A DNA stretch of 8,808 bases from an uncultured Acetatifactor sp. Lineage in GTDB: Bacteria > Bacillota > Clostridia > Lachnospirales > Lachnospiraceae. The notes below the pieces were generated by a model. The model was not told the DNA's origin. It did no database searches and was given only the letters and a program-made list of their open reading frames with translations. A program made the position numbers and the translations under genes. Shown here in pieces: positions 5,978 to 8,808 of this stretch; position 1 is the stretch's first letter; each line of letters begins with the position of its first letter. The stretch is taken from NCBI GenBank assembly GCA_910578995.1, contig CAJTSY010000098.1:1-8808 (forward strand), in the 5' to 3' direction.

Positions 5978-7384
5978 ATGAAAGAATTTATGGACAAAGA
6001 TTTCCTACTGGAATCTGAAACAGCCAGAAAGCTGTTTCACGACTATGCCGAAAATACCCCCATACTGGATTACCATTGCCACATCAATCCCAGGGAAATC
6101 GCTGAAGACCGTCATTTCGACAATATCACCCAGGTGTGGCTGGGCGGCGACCATTACAAATGGCGCCTGATGCGTTCCTTCGGCATAGAGGAAAAGTACA
6201 TTACCGGCGACGCTTCCGACTACGAAAAATTCTGTAAATGGGCTGAATGCCTGGGCAAAGCCATCGGCAATCCCCTCTTCCACTGGAGCCATCTGGAACT
6301 GCAGCGGTATTTCGGCTACCACGGCGTGCTGAATAAGAAGACGGCGGACGAGGTATGGAAACTGTGCAACGAGAAACTGGCCCAGCCTTCCATGAGCGTC
6401 CGGAACCTGATCAGACAAAGCAACGTAACTTTGATCTGCACTACCGACGACCCCGTGGATTCCCTGGAATGGCATGAAAAAATCGCGGAGGACGAAAACT
6501 TCAATGTAAAAGTTCTGCCCGCATGGAGGCCCGATAAGGCCATGAACATTGAAAAACCGGACTATCTGGATTATCTGGATCGTCTCTGCGAAGTCACCGG
6601 CATAGAAATCAGCAGCTTTGCCGCACTGAAAAAAGCCCTGGGGCAGCGGATGGATTATTTCGCATCCATGGGCTGCTGCGTCTCTGACCACGGACTGGAA
6701 TATGTGATGTACTATCCCGCCAGCGAAGACGAGATCGAGGCAATCTTCTTAAAGAGACTGAACCGAATGGTTCCCACCAGAGAGGAACAGCTGAAATTCA
6801 AGACCGCCTTTATGCTCTTCGCGGGCAGGGAATACCACCGGCTTGACTGGGCGATGCAGCTCCATTTCGGCTGCAAGCGGGATAACAATACGAGAATGTA
6901 CGAGAAGCTTGGCCCTGACACCGGCTACGACTGCATCAATAATGACACGCCTTCCGCACAGATTGCCGATTTCCTGGATGCCCTGTGCAAGACAGACGAA
7001 CTGCCCAGAACCATCCTGTACAGCCTGAATCCCAATGACAACCAGTCCATCGGCGCCATCCTGGGCTGTTTCCAGGATTCCACCGCTGTAGCCAAAATCC
7101 AGCAGGGCAGTGCATGGTGGTTCAATGACCACAAAATCGGCATGACCGAGCAGCTCATCTCCCTGGCAAACCTGGGCAACCTGTCCGGCTTCGTGGGCAT
7201 GCTGACAGACTCCAGGAGCTTCCTGTCTTATGCGCGGCATGAATACTTCCGCCGGATCCTGTGCAATCTGATCGGCACCTGGGTAGAGGGCGGCGGCTTC
7301 CCCGCAGATATGGATACGCTTTCCGAGATTATCCGGGATATTTCTTACTACAACGCCAAGAGATATTTTAAATTTGATATTTGA
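5978..7384 (+). CDS. uxaC: Glucuronate (uronate) isomerase UxaC
   Basis: UxaC (EC 5.3.1.12) interconverts D-glucuronate with D-fructuronate and D-galacturonate with D-tagaturonate, the first cytoplasmic step of hexuronate breakdown. The protein has 468 residues, matching family length, and belongs to the amidohydrolase-like TIM-barrel superfamily. Visible hallmarks are the metal-binding HxH in DYHCHINP (His33, His35), CTTDDPVD (154-161), the SDHGLEY segment (236-242), the QLHFG motif (294-298) and the conserved TDSRSFLSYARHEYFRR block (410-426). The ATG at 5978 is preceded by GGAGAA at eight bases. It lies 85 bases after the LacI-type gene and is closed by a strong terminator, so the two probably form one unit. 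Genes for tagaturonate/fructuronate reductases, dehydratases and a uronate transporter are not in the window. Assignment is very secure. Confidence 0.97.
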   Translation: MKEFMDKDFLLESETARKLFHDYAENTPILDYHCHINPREIAEDRHFDNITQVWLGGDHYKWRLMRSFGIEEKYITGDASDYEKFCKWAECLGKAIGNPLFHWSHLELQRYFGYHGVLNKKTADEVWKLCNEKLAQPSMSVRNLIRQSNVTLICTTDDPVDSLEWHEKIAEDENFNVKVLPAWRPDKAMNIEKPDYLDYLDRLCEVTGIEISSFAALKKALGQRMDYFASMGCCVSDHGLEYVMYYPASEDEIEAIFLKRLNRMVPTREEQLKFKTAFMLFAGREYHRLDWAMQLHFGCKRDNNTRMYEKLGPDTGYDCINNDTPSAQIADFLDALCKTDELPRTILYSLNPNDNQSIGAILGCFQDSTAVAKIQQGSAWWFNDHKIGMTEQLISLANLGNLSGFVGMLTDSRSFLSYARHEYFRRILCNLIGTWVEGGGFPADMDTLSEIIRDISYYNAKRYFKFDI

Positions 7385-7389
7385 TCTGT

Positions 7390-7403
7390 GGCCGGAACCG
7401 GCC
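7390..7403 (+). other. Small hairpin directly after uxaC stop
   Basis: GGCCGGAACCGGCC starts six bases after the uxaC stop codon and can fold into a compact GC stem. It lacks a T-run and sits just before the true terminator. It may protect the 3' end of the mRNA. Confidence 0.3.
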
Positions 7404-7413
7404 TGTGAATTCA

Positions 7414-7455
7414 TTCTGGCGCCGTTTCTTCTCAGGAACGGCGCCGGGGGTTTTT
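7414..7455 (+). terminator. Rho-independent terminator after uxaC
   Basis: GGCGCCGTTTC (7418-7428) pairs with GGAACGGCGCC (7435-7445), with one G-U pair, around a six-base loop. GGGGG and then TTTTT follow. It serves plus-strand transcripts. In the minus direction no T-run follows the stem, so it is probably not a buk terminator. Confidence 0.85.
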
Positions 7456-7605
7456 AGACATCTGGCCGACGAGCCTGAAATTCATTTCCGTTGGAACCGT
7501 CCGCAGCAGCTCCGCCGCATAAATCCTCACTGCGGCAATAAGAAAGGACTGTCACATTCCGGACATCAAACAGATACCCCTTCATGCAGCAGCCCTCTGA
7601 AAAAC

Positions 7606-8673
7606 TTAATAGGTTTTCGCTTCTTCCTCGCCGTTAAGCACACGCAGCGCGCCCTGGGCCAGTGCCAGCAGTTCGTCCTCGCCGGGATATACGGTGAAGG
7701 GCGCGATCCATTCCGCGTACTCCTTCAGGGCCGCTACCACATCTGCCCCATAAGCAATTCCACCTGTGACGATGATCTGGTCCACCCTGCCCTTCAGCAC
7801 ACAGGCCATGGAACCGATGTCCTTGGACACCTGCAGCAGGAACGCCGCCTTGGCTTCCACTGCCTTCTCATTTCCCTCATTGGCCATTTTCGTCACTTCA
7901 CGCATGTCGTTGGTACCCAGGTAGGCGTTAAAGCCGCCTTTTCCCACCATCTTGCCGTAGACTTCCTTCTCTGTATACTTACCGGAAAAACACATTTTAA
8001 TCAACGCTCCGTTGGGCACTCCGCCTGCCCGCTCGGGGGAGAATGCCCCGTCGCCGTCCAGGGCGTTGAACACGTCGATTACTTTGCCATTTTCATGGGC
8101 TCCCACCGACACCCCGCCGCCCATATGAACCACGATCAGCCGCAGGGTTTCATAAGGCTTACCGATCTCCTTTGCGTACCGTTTGGCCACAGCCTTCTGG
8201 TTCAGCGCGTGGAAAATACTGACCCTGGGGAGCTCCGGCACACCGGAATACCTTGCGATGGGCATCAGCTCATCCACCACAACCGGATCTACGATATAGG
8301 AAGGCACCCCGATGGAATCCCCGATCTCCTTTGCCAGGATACCGCCCAGGTTGGAGGCATGCTGCCCCTGCACACCCGCTTTCAGATCCTCCAGCAGATC
8401 ATCGGTTACTGCATAGGTTCCTCCCGGAATGGGCTTCAGCATACCGCCGCGTCCTACCACCACATTCAGGCTCTTTAAATCAAAATTCTTGGATTCCAAC
8501 AGATCCGTGATGATCTTCTTGCGGAAATCCTTCTGATCCACGATACTGGCATACCGGCTGATTTCCTCCGTGGAATGCCTTAAGGTCTCTTCGAATAACA
8601 GGGTCTCATCCTCAAACACGCCGATCTTGGTGGAGGTAGAGCCCGGATTGATAATTAAACTTTTCACTGACAT
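7606..8673 (-). CDS. buk: Butyrate kinase
   Basis: Butyrate kinase (EC 2.7.2.7) transfers phosphate from butyryl-phosphate to ADP, making butyrate and ATP. It is a cytoplasmic enzyme of the acetokinase family in the ASKHA fold. The 355-residue length is that of butyrate kinases rather than acetate kinases (about 400). Visible motifs are the N-terminal phosphate-binding loop IINPGSTSTK (7-16), GRGGMLKPIPGGTY (74-87), FHALNQKAVA (154-163), the VVHMGGGVSVGAH segment (181-193), GDGAFSPERAGG (207-218) with its conserved Arg, and the adenosine-site TGGIAYG (303-309). The ATG at 8671-8673 has AGGAG six bases upstream. Another reading frame on the same strand ends only 33 bases upstream, which fits the common ptb-buk operon. 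A branched-chain acid kinase role is a lesser alternative. No clear terminator was found in the 150 bases after the gene. Confidence 0.95.
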   Translation of the reverse strand: MSVKSLIINPGSTSTKIGVFEDETLLFEETLRHSTEEISRYASIVDQKDFRKKIITDLLESKNFDLKSLNVVVGRGGMLKPIPGGTYAVTDDLLEDLKAGVQGQHASNLGGILAKEIGDSIGVPSYIVDPVVVDELMPIARYSGVPELPRVSIFHALNQKAVAKRYAKEIGKPYETLRLIVVHMGGGVSVGAHENGKVIDVFNALDGDGAFSPERAGGVPNGALIKMCFSGKYTEKEVYGKMVGKGGFNAYLGTNDMREVTKMANEGNEKAVEAKAAFLLQVSKDIGSMACVLKGRVDQIIVTGGIAYGADVVAALKEYAEWIAPFTVYPGEDELLALAQGALRVLNGEEEAKTY

Positions 8674-8706
8674 ATGATTCTCCTATTCCTGTTCCTCTGT
8701 TTACTT

Positions 8707-8808
8707 TTATAATTCCTGATCCATATTCCCGCTTCTGCGCCGATTCCGCCTCTGCATGTTTCCGCTCCGGCACTGTCCCCGGTTCTCCTGCCCCCGCATG
8801 TTTCCGCT
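8707..8808 (-). CDS. C-terminal end of an upstream gene, basic SGNM-repeat tail (partial)
   Basis: The minus-strand frame is open from the window edge to a TAA at 8707-8709, giving 33 visible residues. It reads SGNMRGQENRGQCR, then SGNMQRRNRRR, then SGNMDQEL: three copies of Ser-Gly-Asn-Met spaced 14 and 11 residues apart in an Arg/Gln/Asn-rich, strongly basic tail. The stop lies 33 bases before buk, so the two genes probably share an operon. Position alone suggests phosphate butyryltransferase (ptb), but such a tail is not part of that enzyme as I know it and the catalytic part lies outside the window. It could be a different protein, or the frame might be open by chance. The repeated in-frame codons and the spacing to buk favour real coding. 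Confidence 0.5.
   Translation of the reverse strand, partial: SGNMRGQENRGQCRSGNMQRRNRRRSGNMDQEL
8722..8808. repeat. Direct repeats in the frame upstream of buk
   Basis: On the plus strand, GCATGTTTCCGCT occurs at 8754-8766 and 8796-8808, exactly 42 bases apart. A diverged copy (CATATTCCCGCT) begins at 8722, 33 bases before the equivalent point of the next copy. All spacings are multiples of three. The array is cut by the window edge, so its full copy number is unknown. Confidence 0.65.

Noticed and set aside
6005..6691. Minus-strand open frame of 228 codons opposite uxaC
   Set aside because: It is antisense to a conserved enzyme and has no ribosome site or recognisable motif.
7514..7536. 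GCCGCA/TGCGGC hairpin as buk terminator
   Set aside because: The loop is 11 bases, the stem only six, and no T-run follows on the minus strand.
7381..8478. Long plus-strand open frame of 365 codons opposite butyrate kinase
   Set aside because: It is wholly antisense to a secure buk gene, overlaps the uxaC terminator, has His/Gln/Pro-rich composition without family resemblance, and is explained by GC-biased codons of buk on the other strand.
8722..8808. Possible CRISPR array at the window end
   Set aside because: Repeats are only 12-13 bases, spacing is uneven (33 and 42), all spacings preserve a reading frame, and no cas genes are present.

Overview
The window looks like chromosomal DNA from an anaerobic Bacillota species, most likely a Lachnospiraceae/Clostridia gut commensal. 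The evidence is a butyrate kinase, a hexuronate catabolic gene with a LacI-type regulator, strong GGAGG-like ribosome binding sites, sigma-A-like promoters, moderately high GC, and rho-independent terminators. Nothing in the window fixes the genus.

Layout from left to right. A MATE-family efflux transporter (36-1430, minus) lies downstream of a sugar-phosphate isomerase/epimerase TIM-barrel protein (1545-2381, minus). Each has its own recognisable promoter, but no terminator separates them. Next is a decayed fragment of a BceS-like sensor histidine kinase (about 2516-2893, minus), then an AI-2E/PerM-family membrane protein (3036-4382, minus) with an unusual repetitive C-terminal tail and a hairpin terminator behind it. 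A 484-bp divergent control region (4383-4866) holds a minus-strand promoter for the membrane protein, a plus-strand promoter for the regulator, and several palindromes. On the plus strand come a LacI-family regulator (4867-5892) and glucuronate isomerase uxaC (5978-7384), closed by a strong terminator. Convergent to these is butyrate kinase buk (7606-8673, minus). The last 102 bases carry the repetitive C-terminus of another minus-strand gene just upstream of buk, plausibly ptb.

Functionally, the LacI/uxaC pair forms a small inducible unit that brings D-glucuronate or D-galacturonate into the hexuronate pathway. No other hexuronate genes are in the window, so the later steps must be encoded elsewhere. 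Buk would make the ATP-yielding last step of butyrate formation. The MATE pump, the isomerase-like protein and the AI-2E protein have no assignable substrates.

The least ordinary signals are three. Two unrelated genes, the AI-2E protein and the gene before buk, end in basic low-complexity tails built from short in-frame tandem repeats with an 11-codon period. Two LacI-type operator-like sites lie 146 bp apart around the regulator promoter, suggesting a repression loop. The histidine kinase remnant appears to have lost its phospho-acceptor region. I saw no CRISPR array, insertion sequence, tRNA, rRNA or convincing new defence-like system.
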